64,000 nucleotides of DNA, taken from Burkholderia stagnalis (GTDB lineage: Bacteria > Pseudomonadota > Gammaproteobacteria > Burkholderiales > Burkholderiaceae). Location: the NCBI RefSeq assembly GCF_902830275.1, contig NZ_CADESW010000001.1, forward strand, positions 310,001-374,000, read 5' to 3'. Positions 26,451-38,225 of this stretch are shown here, piece by piece; position 1 is the stretch's first letter; the number at the start of each line of letters is the position of its first letter. Both the position numbers and the translations under genes were made by a program. Under the pieces are notes generated by a model. The model did no database searches and was not told where the DNA came from. It saw only the letters and a list, made by a program, of their open reading frames with translations.

Positions 26451-27434
26451 ATGGCTAAGCCCGCTAAGCGCGTTGCCGTCACCGGCGCCGCAGGTCAAAT
26501 CGCTTACTCGCTGCTGTTCCGCATCGCGAACGGCGACCTGCTCGGCAAGGACCAGCCGGTCATCCTGCAACTGCTCGACCTCCCGCAAGCCCAAGCCGCC
26601 GTCAAAGGCGTCGTGATGGAACTGGACGATTGCGCGTTCCCGCTGCTCGCGGGCGTCGTGATCACCGACGATCCGAAGGTCGCGTTCAAGGACGCCGACG
26701 TCGCGCTGCTGGTCGGCGCCCGTCCGCGCTCGAAGGGCATGGAGCGCAAGGACCTGCTGTCGGCGAACGCCGAGATCTTCACGGTCCAGGGCGCGGCCCT
26801 GAACGAAGTCGCGAGCCGCGACGTGAAGGTGCTGGTCGTCGGCAACCCGGCCAACACGAACGCGTACATCGCGATGAAGTCGGCGCCGGACCTGCCGAAG
26901 AAGAACTTCACGGCGATGCTGCGCCTCGACCACAACCGCGCGCTGTCGCAGCTCGCGGCCAAGTCGGGCAAGCCGGTCGCTTCGATCGAGAAGCTCGCCG
27001 TGTGGGGCAACCACTCGCCGACGATGTACCCGGACTTCCGCTTCGCGACCGCCGAAGGCGAATCGCTGCTGAAGCTGATCAACGACGACGTGTGGAACCG
27101 CGACACGTTCATCCCGACCGTCGGCAAGCGCGGCGCGGCGATCATCGAAGCGCGCGGCCTGTCGTCGGCAGCGTCGGCGGCGAACGCGGCGATCGACCAC
27201 GTGCGTGACTGGGTGCTCGGCACGAACGGCAAGTGGGTCACGATGGGCATCCCGTCGGACGGCTCGTACGGCATCCCCGAAGACATCATCTACGGCGTGC
27301 CGGTCGTGTGCGAAAACGGCGAGTACAAGCGCATCGAAGGCCTGGAAATCGACGCGTTCTCGCGCGAGAAGATGGACGGCACGCTGGCCGAGCTGCTCGA
27401 AGAGCGCGACGGCGTCGCTCACCTGCTGAAGTAA
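26451..27434 (+). CDS. mdh: Malate dehydrogenase
   Basis: A 327-residue NAD-dependent enzyme interconverting malate and oxaloacetate. The dinucleotide motif is [17 protein letters not shown]; substrate arginines are in [15 protein letters not shown] and the catalytic histidine is in [13 protein letters not shown]. This is the cytosolic/LDH-like MDH branch used by Burkholderia. The ATG follows TGGAG; the upstream extension of the frame is not coding. It is the first gene of a series continuing with a CitE-like lyase, a secreted protein, a PrpD-like enzyme and acnA. Confidence 0.98.
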
Positions 27435-27443
27435 GCAGGCGCC

Positions 27444-27471
27444 GGCCGGGCAGCCCTTGGGCTGCCCGGCC
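27444..27471 (+). terminator. Strong hairpin after mdh, without a T-run
   Basis: GGCCGGGCAGCCC and GGGCTGCCCGGCC form a 12-13-bp stem 10 bp after the mdh stop. No poly-T follows, so it is either a weak or partial terminator or an mRNA 3'-stabilising structure between mdh and the downstream genes. Confidence 0.55.
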
Positions 27472-27616
27472 TCGGCGCGGGGCGGCGGCGGCTGCCGCCC
27501 CGCCCCCCGATCCGATCCGGATGCGTTTTGCCGCGTGCGCGGTGCGCCGCGCAGGCCCAGAACGTGCCCGAATCCGATTTTCTCCACGTTGGCCCGCCTC
27601 CTTGACGTAGAAGAAG

Positions 27617-28621
27617 ATGTCCGCGCTCACTCCTGCCGAAGTGCTGTACGACGGGGCGTCCCCGCCCGCGATCCTGCCATGCTGCGACCACTATGCGGGC
27701 AGCGAGAAGCTGATGCGCAAGTCGCTCGCGCTGCAGGCCGAACTGGGCCCGGTGTTCGACATCACGCTCGATTGCGAGGACGGCGCGGCCGTCGGCCAGG
27801 AAGCCGCGCACGCGGAGCGGGTCGCCAGCCTGCTCGGCAGCGCCGAAAACCGCTTCGGGCGGGTCGGCGCGCGGATCCACGACTTTTCCCACCCGCACTG
27901 GCGCGACGACGTGCGCATCATCCTGCGCGCGGCGCGCCCGCCGGCCTACCTCACGCTGCCCAAGATCGCCAACGCCGCCGACGCGGCCGAGATGTGCGCG
28001 TTCATCGAGGGCACGCGCCGCGAGCTCGGCATCGCGCAGCCGATTCCGGTCGACGTGCTGGTCGAAACCCACGGCGCGCTCGCGCACGCGGCCGCCCTCG
28101 CCGCGCTGCCGCTGGTCGGCACGCTGAGCTTCGGCCTGATGGATTTCGTTTCCGCGCACCACGGCGCGATTCCCGACACCGCGATGCGCTCGCCCGGCCA
28201 GTTCGAGCACCCGCTCGTGCGCCGCGCGAAGCTCGAGATCGCCGCGGCCTGCCATGCGCACGGCAAGACGCCGTCGCACAACGTGACGACCGAGGTGCGC
28301 GACATGGGCGTCGTCGCGAACGACGCGCGCCGCGCGCGCGACGAGTTCGCGTTCACGCGGATGTGGAGCATCCACCCGTCGCAGATCCGGCCGATCGTCG
28401 ACGCGTTCGCGCCGCGCACCGACGAAGTCGCGCTCGCCGCCGAGATCCTGCTGGCCGCGCAGGCCGCCGACTGGGGCCCGACGCGCCACGGCGACACGCT
28501 GCACGACCGCGCGAGCTACCGCTATTACTGGTCGGTGCTGCGCCGCGCGCGGGCGACCGGCCAGGCAGTGCCCGCCGAGGCCGCGCCGCTGTTCGGCAAG
28601 GCCGCCGCGCCCGGGGCGTGA
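27617..28621 (+). CDS. HpcH/HpaI aldolase / citrate lyase beta (CitE)-like protein
   Basis: A 334-residue TIM-barrel protein of the CitE-like family, which cleaves or forms C-C bonds of malyl-, citramalyl- or citryl-thioesters. The metal-binding acidic segment is ITLDCEDGA; VETHGALAHAA and SFGLMDF follow in the usual order, and RMWSIHPSQIRPIV is the late family motif. The citrate lyase alpha and gamma partners are absent, so it is not classical citrate lyase. Its place between mdh and acnA suggests a malyl-CoA/citramalyl-CoA or side-product role, which is inference. Confidence 0.82.
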   Translation: MSALTPAEVLYDGASPPAILPCCDHYAGSEKLMRKSLALQAELGPVFDITLDCEDGAAVGQEAAHAERVASLLGSAENRFGRVGARIHDFSHPHWRDDVRIILRAARPPAYLTLPKIANAADAAEMCAFIEGTRRELGIAQPIPVDVLVETHGALAHAAALAALPLVGTLSFGLMDFVSAHHGAIPDTAMRSPGQFEHPLVRRAKLEIAAACHAHGKTPSHNVTTEVRDMGVVANDARRARDEFAFTRMWSIHPSQIRPIVDAFAPRTDEVALAAEILLAAQAADWGPTRHGDTLHDRASYRYYWSVLRRARATGQAVPAEAAPLFGKAAAPGA

Positions 28622-28800
28622 ATCGGCCATCTGGTTGCCAATCGACAAAAAACGTAACGGAGCCCGAAAACCTGAAATATGCGTGGCCAAATAGGTGAAA
28701 ATAGCGGCCGCTGCGCGCTTCCGGGGCGCGTGCAGTTCAATCCGGCCGGCTGCCTGACGCTGCCGGCCTTGTCAACTGATTTTCGAAAGGTTCTGACTCC

Positions 28801-29313
28801 ATGAAGAAACTCCTGATCGCTACCGCCATCGGCGCCCTGTCCGCCACGATGCTGGTGTCGGCTCCGAGTGCGTTTGCCCAGGAAGCGGGCACGACCGCGA
28901 AGAAGGCAACGGCCAAGCGCCCGGCACCGGCCAAGCGCATCATCCCGCGCAGCAAGAAGGCGAAGGCCGCCGCCGCCGCGAAGGTCGATTCGGTGCCGGA
29001 AGGCGCAACCAAGTGGTCGTGCAAGGAAGGCCTGTCGTTCGACCTCGCCGGCGACATGAAGCGTGACCAGGTGATCACGGTCCACTGGGCGAAGAAGAAC
29101 TACAAGCTGCCGCGCCAGGCAACGACGACGGGCGCGGACACGTTCTACGATCCGGCCGCGGGCTTCAAGCTGGTCGTGATCCCGACCAAGGCGATGCTGT
29201 TCAGCGACGCGAACGGCGGCGAGCGCCTCGCGGACGAGTGCGTGACGCCGGAAATGGCGCAGGGCTCGCCGGCGCCGACGCAGTCGAACGAGCTGAAGCC
29301 GGTCACGAACTAA
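28801..29313 (+). CDS. Small secreted protein, possible MliC-like lysozyme-inhibitor fold
   Basis: A 170-residue exported protein: signal peptide [20 protein letters not shown] ending near AFAQ, then a Lys/Ala/Pro-rich segment (about 30-60), then a small domain (about 68-150). The domain starts with WSCKEGL and ends with ADECVTP. The two cysteines, a central [16 protein letters not shown] and the TGADTFYD turn resemble the beta-barrel of MliC/PliC lysozyme inhibitors, but this is weak similarity judged by eye. It is embedded in the mdh-acnA gene series. The function is otherwise unknown. Confidence 0.75.
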   Translation: MKKLLIATAIGALSATMLVSAPSAFAQEAGTTAKKATAKRPAPAKRIIPRSKKAKAAAAAKVDSVPEGATKWSCKEGLSFDLAGDMKRDQVITVHWAKKNYKLPRQATTTGADTFYDPAAGFKLVVIPTKAMLFSDANGGERLADECVTPEMAQGSPAPTQSNELKPVTN

Positions 29314-29336
29314 GCGCGTTCCCCCCAGGCGCCTCG

Positions 29337-30788
29337 ATGCCCGCCCCGGTCTCCAACGTCCGCCCCGCCCCGGATACGGTACTCGTCGACATCGTCGACT
29401 ACGTGCTGAACACCGCGGCCGACAGCCCGCTCGCGCGGGAGACGGCGCGACATTGCCTGATCGACACGCTCGGCTGCGGGCTCGAGGCGCTGTCCTACCC
29501 CGCGTGCACCAAGCTCCTGGGGCCCGTCGTGCCGGGCACGATCGTGCCGAACGGCGCGAAGGTGCCCGGCACGGCGTTCCAGCTCGATCCGGTCCAGGCC
29601 GCGTTCGACATCGGCGCGATGGTGCGCTGGCTGGACTTCAACGACACCTGGCTCGCCGCCGAATGGGGGCATCCGTCCGACAATCTCGGCGGGATCCTGG
29701 CGACGGCCGACTGGCTGTCACGCACCGCCATCGCCGCCGGCAAGCCGCCGCTCGCGATGCGCGACGTGCTCACCGCGATGATCAAGGCCCACGAGATCCA
29801 GGGCTGCATCGCGCTCGAGAATTCATTCAACCAGGTCGGGCTCGACCACGTGCTGCTCGTCAAGGTGGCGTCGACCGCCGTGGTCGGCCAGCTGCTCGGG
29901 CTCACGCGCGACGAGCTGCTGAACGCGGTGTCGAACGCGTTCGTCGACGGCCACGCGCTGCGCACCTACCGCCACGCGCCGAACACGGGTTCGCGCAAGT
30001 CGTGGGCGGCCGGCGACGCCACGTCGCGCGCGGTGCGCCTCGCGCTGATCGCGAAAACCGGCGAGATGGGCTACCCGTCGGCGCTCACCGCGCCGACCTG
30101 GGGCTTCTACGACGTGCTGTTCAAAGGGCAGCCGTTCCGCTTCCAGCGCCCGTACGGCACGTACGTGATGGAAAACGTGCTGTTCAAGATCGCGTTCCCC
30201 GCCGAATTCCATGCGCAGACGGCCGCCGAAGCGGCGCTGCAGCTGCACGCGCAGCTCGCCGCAGCGGGCCGCACGACCGACGACATCCGCCGGATCACGA
30301 TCCGCACGCACGCGGCCGCGATCCGCATCATCGACAAGCAGGGGCCGCTCGCCAACCCGGCCGACCGCGACCACTGCATCCAGTACATGGTCGCGGTGCC
30401 GCTGCTGTTCGGCCGGCTGACGGCGGCCGACTACGAGGACGCGGTCGCGGCGGACCCGCGCATCGACGCGCTGCGCGCGAAAACCGTGTGCGTCGAGGAT
30501 CCGCAGTTCACGAAGGATTACCACGATCCGGACAAGCGATCGATCGCGAATGCGCTGACGATCGAGTTCGCGGACGGATCGACGCTTGCCGAAGTGGCGG
30601 TCGAATACCCGATCGGCCACCAGCGACGCCGCGCCGACGGCATCCCGCTCCTGGTCGAGAAGTTCAGGACCAACCTCGCCCGCCGCTTCCCGGCAAAGCA
30701 GCAACAAGCGATTCTCGACGTGTCGCTGGACCAGGCAAAGCTCGAAGCGATGCCGGTCAATGAGTACGTCGATCTGTATGTGATATAG
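29337..30788 (+). CDS. prpD: MmgE/PrpD-family 2-methylcitrate dehydratase-like enzyme
   Basis: A 483-residue protein, the same length as E. coli Prp[23 protein letters not shown] and [21 protein letters not shown] are characteristic PrpD stretches. PrpD dehydrates 2-methylcitrate to 2-methylaconitate and has some aconitase activity. The prpB and prpC genes of the methylcitrate cycle are not next to it; acnA follows after 52 bp. It may therefore act as an accessory dehydratase alongside AcnA. The start [10 protein letters not shown] is preferred because the upstream frame overlaps the preceding gene. Confidence 0.88.
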   Translation: MPAPVSNVRPAPDTVLVDIVDYVLNTAADSPLARETARHCLIDTLGCGLEALSYPACTKLLGPVVPGTIVPNGAKVPGTAFQLDPVQAAFDIGAMVRWLDFNDTWLAAEWGHPSDNLGGILATADWLSRTAIAAGKPPLAMRDVLTAMIKAHEIQGCIALENSFNQVGLDHVLLVKVASTAVVGQLLGLTRDELLNAVSNAFVDGHALRTYRHAPNTGSRKSWAAGDATSRAVRLALIAKTGEMGYPSALTAPTWGFYDVLFKGQPFRFQRPYGTYVMENVLFKIAFPAEFHAQTAAEAALQLHAQLAAAGRTTDDIRRITIRTHAAAIRIIDKQGPLANPADRDHCIQYMVAVPLLFGRLTAADYEDAVAADPRIDALRAKTVCVEDPQFTKDYHDPDKRSIANALTIEFADGSTLAEVAVEYPIGHQRRRADGIPLLVEKFRTNLARRFPAKQQQAILDVSLDQAKLEAMPVNEYVDLYVI

Positions 30789-30840
30789 CCGTCATCTACA
30801 GGACTCTTTGTTTCCTAGACTTGAACCCAGGAAAATCACC

Positions 30841-33558
<2,718 letters not shown>

Positions 33559-33611
33559 GCGCCTGCTTTTGCAGGTGCCGTGGCCGCTTCGGCGGCTGCG
33601 GCCGATTTGGA

Positions 33612-33638
33612 AGCCCGGCCTCGCGCCGGGCTTTTTTT
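33612..33638 (+). terminator. Rho-independent terminator of acnA
   Basis: AGCCCGGC-ctcgc-GCCGGGCT followed by TTTTTTT, 53 bp after the acnA stop. This is one of the clearest terminators in the window. Confidence 0.9.
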
Positions 33639-33653
33639 CGTCCGCGCCGGAAA

Positions 33654-33669
33654 TAGAGCGTTCGCTCTA
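33654..33669. promoter_or_regulatory. TetR-operator-like inverted repeat with no TetR gene nearby
   Basis: TAGAGCG-tt-CGCTCTA, seven-base arms with a 2-base spacer, immediately after the acnA terminator. The form resembles TetR-family operators. No TetR gene is present in the window, and the nearest downstream gene starts 509 bp away. Confidence 0.35.
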
Positions 33670-34049
33670 AAGCGGGCGCGCGACGCCCGATCCGAAAGCC
33701 GCCTGCAAGACTATCGCGCGCGCTGTTCCACCATTCGGCACAACCCGGGCGGCATCGGCCGGTTTCCCGCGCGCGGGACGTCCCGCGCCGCTGCGGCGGC
33801 GGCCTGCCGCCGCGCCACTGACCACATAGTGCGCGGCGGCGTTGCGAGCGCAATGCCCGGCGCGCACCGATCGCCTGCGTTGCGTGCGCCGCTGTAACAG
33901 GTGGGCCGCCGCCGCGACGAATCCGCCGCCTGCCTCAACGGCACACGCGCTGCCCGCATTCACGCAATCGCCGCACGCAGCCGCACGCCGGCCGCCCGGC
34001 CGAACCGCCCTGCCCGCCATGCCGGCGACGCCCCCGCGGCCGGGATCCT

Positions 34050-34063
34050 TGTCAGATCTGACA
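34050..34063. promoter_or_regulatory. Lux-box-like palindrome 1 upstream of the sedolisin gene
   Basis: TGTCAGATCTGACA is a perfect 14-bp palindrome with the CAGATCTG core seen in lux-type boxes. It adjoins a second lux-box-like dyad, with centres 16 bp apart. Confidence 0.5.
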
Positions 34064-34082
34064 GCTGGGAAATCTGGCAGCT
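34063..34082. promoter_or_regulatory. Lux-box-like dyad 2 upstream of the sedolisin gene
   Basis: AGCTGGGAAATCTGGCAGCT is a 20-bp imperfect dyad in CT-N12-AG form. Its core differs by one base from my recollection of the Pseudomonas rhlA box (CTGTGAAATCTGGCAG). A possible -10, TACGCT, lies at 34104-34109, which places the box centre near -42.5, the standard spacing for LuxR-type activation. The sedolisin ATG lies 97 bp downstream. Confidence 0.6.
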
Positions 34083-34178
34083 ACTTGCGGCACATCGACG
34101 CCCTACGCTCGTCTCCGCTCGCGGCCCCACAAGGGCCGGGGGTCCCAACCAAGTCGTCTTTCCTCATAAGGACACCCG

Positions 34179-35912
34179 ATGAAACGGAATGCCTGGTTTT
34201 CGCTTCCCCTCCCGTCTCCGCGCCTGCTCGCGTGCGTGGGGCCGCTGTTGCTCGCCGCCGGCGCCGCGCACGGCGCGACGGACTGGGTCGACACGCATAC
34301 GAAGGCCTTTCTGACCGGCCCGCAGCTGCTGGCGCGCAGTGCGGCGCCGTCGCTCGAACTGGCCGCGGGCGAAACGACCAACGTCGTCGTGAGCCTGAAG
34401 CTGCGCAACGCCGCGCAGCTCAAGCAGCTCGCCCGCGACGTCAGCCGGCCCGGCAGCGCGCATTACCGTCAGTTCCTCACTCACGAACAGTTCCTCGCCG
34501 ACTACGCGCCGACCGACGCGCAGGTCAAGACGGTCGTCGACTATCTGCGCAAGAGCGGCTTCGTCAACATCGAGGTCGCGCCGAACCGGCTGCTCGTGTC
34601 CGCGAGCGGCACGGCCGGCACGATCAAGACCGCGTTCAACACGTCGCTCGTGCACTTCCAGTACGCGGGCCGCTCGGGCTTCGCGAACGCGTCCACCGCG
34701 CAGGTGCCGCGCGCGCTCGGCGACGTCGTCGGCTCGGTGCTGGGGCTGCAGAACGTCGCGCGCGCCCATCCGCTGCTGCGCATCGGCAACGTGTCGAAGC
34801 CGACGCCGCTCGCCGCCGGCACGGCAACCGGCCACTATCCGAAGGAATTCCCGGGCCTGTACAACGCGACCGGCGTGCCGACCGCGGCCGGCGTGACGGT
34901 CGGCATCATCACGATCGGCGGCGTCGCGCAGACGCTGCGCGACCTGAAGACCTTCACGTCGAGCAACGGCTACGGCACGGTGTCGACGCAGACCGTCAAG
35001 ACCAACGGCACCGGCGGCACCTACAGCGACGACCAGGACGGCCAGGGCGAATGGGACCTCGACAGCCAGTCGATCGTCGGCGCGGCGGGCGGCCAGGTCG
35101 GCAAGCTGGTGTTCTACATGGCGGACCTGAACGCGTCGGGCAACACCGGGCTCACGCAGGCGTTCAACCGCGCGGTGTCGGACAACACGGCGAAGGTGAT
35201 CAACGTGTCGCTCGGCTGGTGCGAGACGGATGCGAACGCCGACGGCACGCTCGACGCCGAGGAGCAGATCTTCACGACGGCGGCCGCGCAGGGCCAGACG
35301 TTCTCGGTGTCGTCCGGCGACGAAGGCGTGTACGAGTGCAACAACCGCGGCTATCCGGACGGCGCGAACTACACGGTGTCGTGGCCGGCCTCGTCGCCGC
35401 ACGTGCTCGCGATCGGCGGCACGACGTTGTACACCACCTCCTCGGGCGCGTTTTCGAACGAGACGGTATGGAACGAAGGGCTCGACGGCAACGGCAAGCT
35501 GTGGTCGACGGGCGGCGGCGTCAGCACGATCCTGCCGGCCCCGTCGTGGCAGTCGGGCAGCAACCGCCAGCTGCCGGACGTGTCGTTCGACGCCGCGCAA
35601 AGCACCGGCGCGCTGATCTACAACTACGGCCAGCTTCAGCAGATCGGCGGCACGAGCCTGTCCGCGCCGCTGTTCACGGGCTTCTGGGCGCGCATTCTCG
35701 CGGCGAACGGCACGGGCGTCGGGTTCCCGGCCGGCAACTTCTACAGCGCGGTTCCGTCGCACCCGTCGCTGGTCCGCTATGACGTCGTGTCCGGCAACAA
35801 CGGCTATCAGGGCTATGGCTACAAGGCCGCCACGGGCTGGGATCTGACGACCGGCTTCGGCAGCCTGAACATCGCGAACCTGAACCAGCTGGTCAAGTCG
35901 GGCGGGTTCTGA
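34179..35912 (+). CDS. Secreted serine-carboxyl peptidase (sedolisin, S53; pseudomonalisin-like)
   Basis: A 577-residue pre-pro-protease. A signal peptide covers about residues 1-33 (ends near AHGAT). A pro-kumamolisin activation domain runs to about residue 200 (HYRQFLTHEQFLADYAPT). The catalytic domain follows, with Glu291 and Asp295 (GEWDLDS), oxyanion Asp381 (SSGDEG) and nucleophile Ser493 (GGTSLSAP). A C-terminal calcium-site segment is near GWDLTTGFGSLN. AAGGA precedes the ATG. Such enzymes work at acidic pH outside the cell. Two lux-box-like dyads upstream suggest quorum-sensing control. Confidence 0.93.
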   Translation: MKRNAWFSLPLPSPRLLACVGPLLLAAGAAHGATDWVDTHTKAFLTGPQLLARSAAPSLELAAGETTNVVVSLKLRNAAQLKQLARDVSRPGSAHYRQFLTHEQFLADYAPTDAQVKTVVDYLRKSGFVNIEVAPNRLLVSASGTAGTIKTAFNTSLVHFQYAGRSGFANASTAQVPRALGDVVGSVLGLQNVARAHPLLRIGNVSKPTPLAAGTATGHYPKEFPGLYNATGVPTAAGVTVGIITIGGVAQTLRDLKTFTSSNGYGTVSTQTVKTNGTGGTYSDDQDGQGEWDLDSQSIVGAAGGQVGKLVFYMADLNASGNTGLTQAFNRAVSDNTAKVINVSLGWCETDANADGTLDAEEQIFTTAAAQGQTFSVSSGDEGVYECNNRGYPDGANYTVSWPASSPHVLAIGGTTLYTTSSGAFSNETVWNEGLDGNGKLWSTGGGVSTILPAPSWQSGSNRQLPDVSFDAAQSTGALIYNYGQLQQIGGTSLSAPLFTGFWARILAANGTGVGFPAGNFYSAVPSHPSLVRYDVVSGNNGYQGYGYKAATGWDLTTGFGSLNIANLNQLVKSGGF

Positions 35913-35945
35913 GCGATGCGTGACGCATGACGCGTGGGTATGACG

Positions 35946-35978
35946 AACGGCGCGCGGCCCACCCGGCCGCGCGCCGTT
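35946..35978. terminator. Hairpin between convergent sedolisin and ABC permease genes
   Basis: AACGGCGCGCGGCC-caccc-GGCCGCGCGCCGTT, a 14-bp stem followed by T on the plus strand. It lies 33 bp after the sedolisin stop and 6 bp before the permease stop, and probably ends both transcripts. Confidence 0.65.
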
Positions 35979-35984
35979 TGCCCG

Positions 35985-36824
35985 TCAGGACACCGCGCGC
36001 CGCGCATTGCGCCCGCGCAGCCATTCGAGCGCGAGCAGCAGGCTCGTCGAGAAGATGATCAGGATCGTCGCGAGCGCGGCGATCGTCGGGCTGATGTTCT
36101 CGCGGATGCCGGTGAACATCTGGCGCGGCAGCGTCGTCTGATCGGCGCCGGCGAGGAACAGCGTGACCACCACCTCGTCGAACGACGTCGCGAACGCGAA
36201 CAGCGCGCCCGACATCACGCCCGGCGCGATCACCGGCAGCGTCACGCGGAAGAACGTCGTGACCGGATTCGCGCCGAGCGACAGGCTCGCGCGCACCAGG
36301 TTGTGATTGAAGCCCTGCAGCGTCGCGGCCACCGTCGTGACGACGAACGGCACGCCGAGCGCCGCGTGCGCGGCGATCAGCCCCGTATAGGTGTTCGCGA
36401 GGCCGAGCGGCGCGAAGAACAGGTACATCCCCACCCCGACCACGACCACCGGCACGATCATCGGCGACAGCAGCACCGCCATCAGCAGCCCCTTGCCGCG
36501 GAAGTCGGCCTTGGTGAGCCCGATCGCCGCGAGCGTGCCGAGCACGGTCGCAACCACGGTCGCCGACGGCGCGACGATGAAGCTGTTCTTCGCGGCCATC
36601 CGCCACTCGTCCGACGCGATCAGGTTCTCGTACCAGCGCATCGAGAAGCCCGGGATCGGATACACGAGGAACGTGCTCGACGAGAACGACAGCGGCACGA
36701 TCGCGAGCACCGGCAGGATCAGGTACAGCAGCGTCAGCACGACGAGCACGCGCAATGCGACGTACCACGCGCGCTCGACGAACGACATGTGCGGCGCGAA
36801 CAGCGGCCTGGCGAGCAGTTTCAT
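35985..36824 (-). CDS. Polyamine-type ABC transporter permease (PotC-like)
   Basis: A 279-residue inner-membrane permease with six helices. The EAA-type coupling loop is visible as VRASLSLGANPVTTFFRVTLP, which contacts the ATPase. It is the last gene of a four-gene importer operon (ATPase, binding protein, PotB-like, PotC-like), 31 bp after the PotB-like gene. Confidence 0.9.
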   Translation of the reverse strand: MKLLARPLFAPHMSFVERAWYVALRVLVVLTLLYLILPVLAIVPLSFSSSTFLVYPIPGFSMRWYENLIASDEWRMAAKNSFIVAPSATVVATVLGTLAAIGLTKADFRGKGLLMAVLLSPMIVPVVVVGVGMYLFFAPLGLANTYTGLIAAHAALGVPFVVTTVAATLQGFNHNLVRASLSLGANPVTTFFRVTLPVIAPGVMSGALFAFATSFDEVVVTLFLAGADQTTLPRQMFTGIRENISPTIAALATILIIFSTSLLLALEWLRGRNARRAVS

Positions 36825-36855
36825 GTTCGGATTCCCCTTCCCTTGTTCCCGCGGC

Positions 36856-38127
36856 TCAGCCGAGGCTCACGTTCGAGCGCGTGAAGCGGTTGTAGATCGC
36901 GTACAGCACGAGCGTCGCCGCGAGCAGCAGCCCGCCGAGCGCACACGCCATGCCCCAGTTGATCGTCACGTTGGTGAAGTACGCGACGTAGTAGCTGACC
37001 ATCTGGTCGTTCGGCCCGCCGAGCAGCGCGGGCGTGATGTAGTAGCCGATCGCGAGGATGAACACCAGCAGCGCGCCCGCGCCGATGCCCGGATAGGTCT
37101 GCGGCACGTACACGCGCCAGAACGCGGCGAACGGATGGCTGCCGAGCGACACGGCCGCGCGCTGGTAGGTCGGCGGAATCGCCTTCATCACGCTGTACAG
37201 CGGCAGGATCATGAACGGCAGCAGGATGTGCGTCATCGAGATGTACACGCCTACGCGGTTGAACAGCAGCGCGAGCGGCTGCGCGATCAGCCCGCTGCCG
37301 ATCAGCGCCTTGTTGACGAGCCCTTCGCTCTGCAGCAGCACGATCCACGCGGCGACGCGCACCAGCACCGAGGTCCAGAACGGAATCAGCACGAGGATCA
37401 TCACGAGGTTCGCGCGGCGCTCCGACAGCGTCGAGATCCAGTACGCGAGCGGATAGCCGAGCAGCAGCGCGAACAGCGTCACCGCGACGCCGATCACGAG
37501 CGTGCGGCCGAAGATCGCGAGGTAGATCGACTGGTCCGGATCGGCCTGCACGAGGTTGCCGAAGCCGTCCTGCTTGTGATCGAGCGCGGCGAGCAGGTAG
37601 AACGGCGAGTACGCGCTGCCGTTCTTCGCGATCGCCTGCCAGTACGTGGCGTCGCCCCAGCGCGCATCGAGCTCGACGAGTTTCGCGCGCTGCTGCGCGG
37701 GCGACAGCGCCTGGCCGTCGTCGCCCTTGAGCGGCATCGCGCGCGCCGTCTTCGCGACGAGCGAGCGGTAGCCGGGAATCTCGGTGTTGAGCCGCCGCGC
37801 GAGCGCGCCCATCGCCTCGCTGTCCGCCACCCGTGTCATGTCGGCGGCAAGCGCCGCATACGCGGCATCGGCGGGCGGCGCCTTGCGGTCCCAGCCGGAC
37901 AGCGCGGCCACCGTCTTCGGCAGCGCGGTCGCGATTTCCGGGTTCTGCACCGCGCGCGTGAGCAGCGCGCCGATCGGCACGACGAAGATGAGCAGCACGA
38001 ACAGCGCGAGCGGCGCGACCAGCAGCAGCGCCATCGCGCGCTTGCGGGATTCGGCGGCCTTCAGCTCACGTTTCAGCGCGGCAGTCGACGGCGTCGACGA
38101 AGAGGAAGCGATCGTCATGGTATTCAA
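36856..38127 (-). CDS. Polyamine-type ABC transporter permease (PotB-like, enlarged periplasmic loop)
   Basis: A 423-residue permease. It is longer than a standard PotB (about 280 residues) because about 140 residues are inserted after the first helix (about 63-215, predicted periplasmic). The remaining helices and the EAA loop (QRAAVSLGSHPFAAFWRVYVP) are normal. The same enlarged form is seen in other PotB-like proteins of Burkholderia-type ydc/pot operons. The role of the insertion is unknown; contact with the binding protein is a guess. Confidence 0.88.
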   Translation of the reverse strand: MNTMTIASSSSTPSTAALKRELKAAESRKRAMALLLVAPLALFVLLIFVVPIGALLTRAVQNPEIATALPKTVAALSGWDRKAPPADAAYAALAADMTRVADSEAMGALARRLNTEIPGYRSLVAKTARAMPLKGDDGQALSPAQQRAKLVELDARWGDATYWQAIAKNGSAYSPFYLLAALDHKQDGFGNLVQADPDQSIYLAIFGRTLVIGVAVTLFALLLGYPLAYWISTLSERRANLVMILVLIPFWTSVLVRVAAWIVLLQSEGLVNKALIGSGLIAQPLALLFNRVGVYISMTHILLPFMILPLYSVMKAIPPTYQRAAVSLGSHPFAAFWRVYVPQTYPGIGAGALLVFILAIGYYITPALLGGPNDQMVSYYVAYFTNVTINWGMACALGGLLLAATLVLYAIYNRFTRSNVSLG

Positions 38128-38225
38128 CGGTTCTCTCCGGCCGGACCAGGGGCCGGCGGCATGCCGCGCGACGCGTCGTGTTGCGCTCGCGTCGCGCGGC
38201 CGGTTGCGTCAGGCCTGCAACGCGA

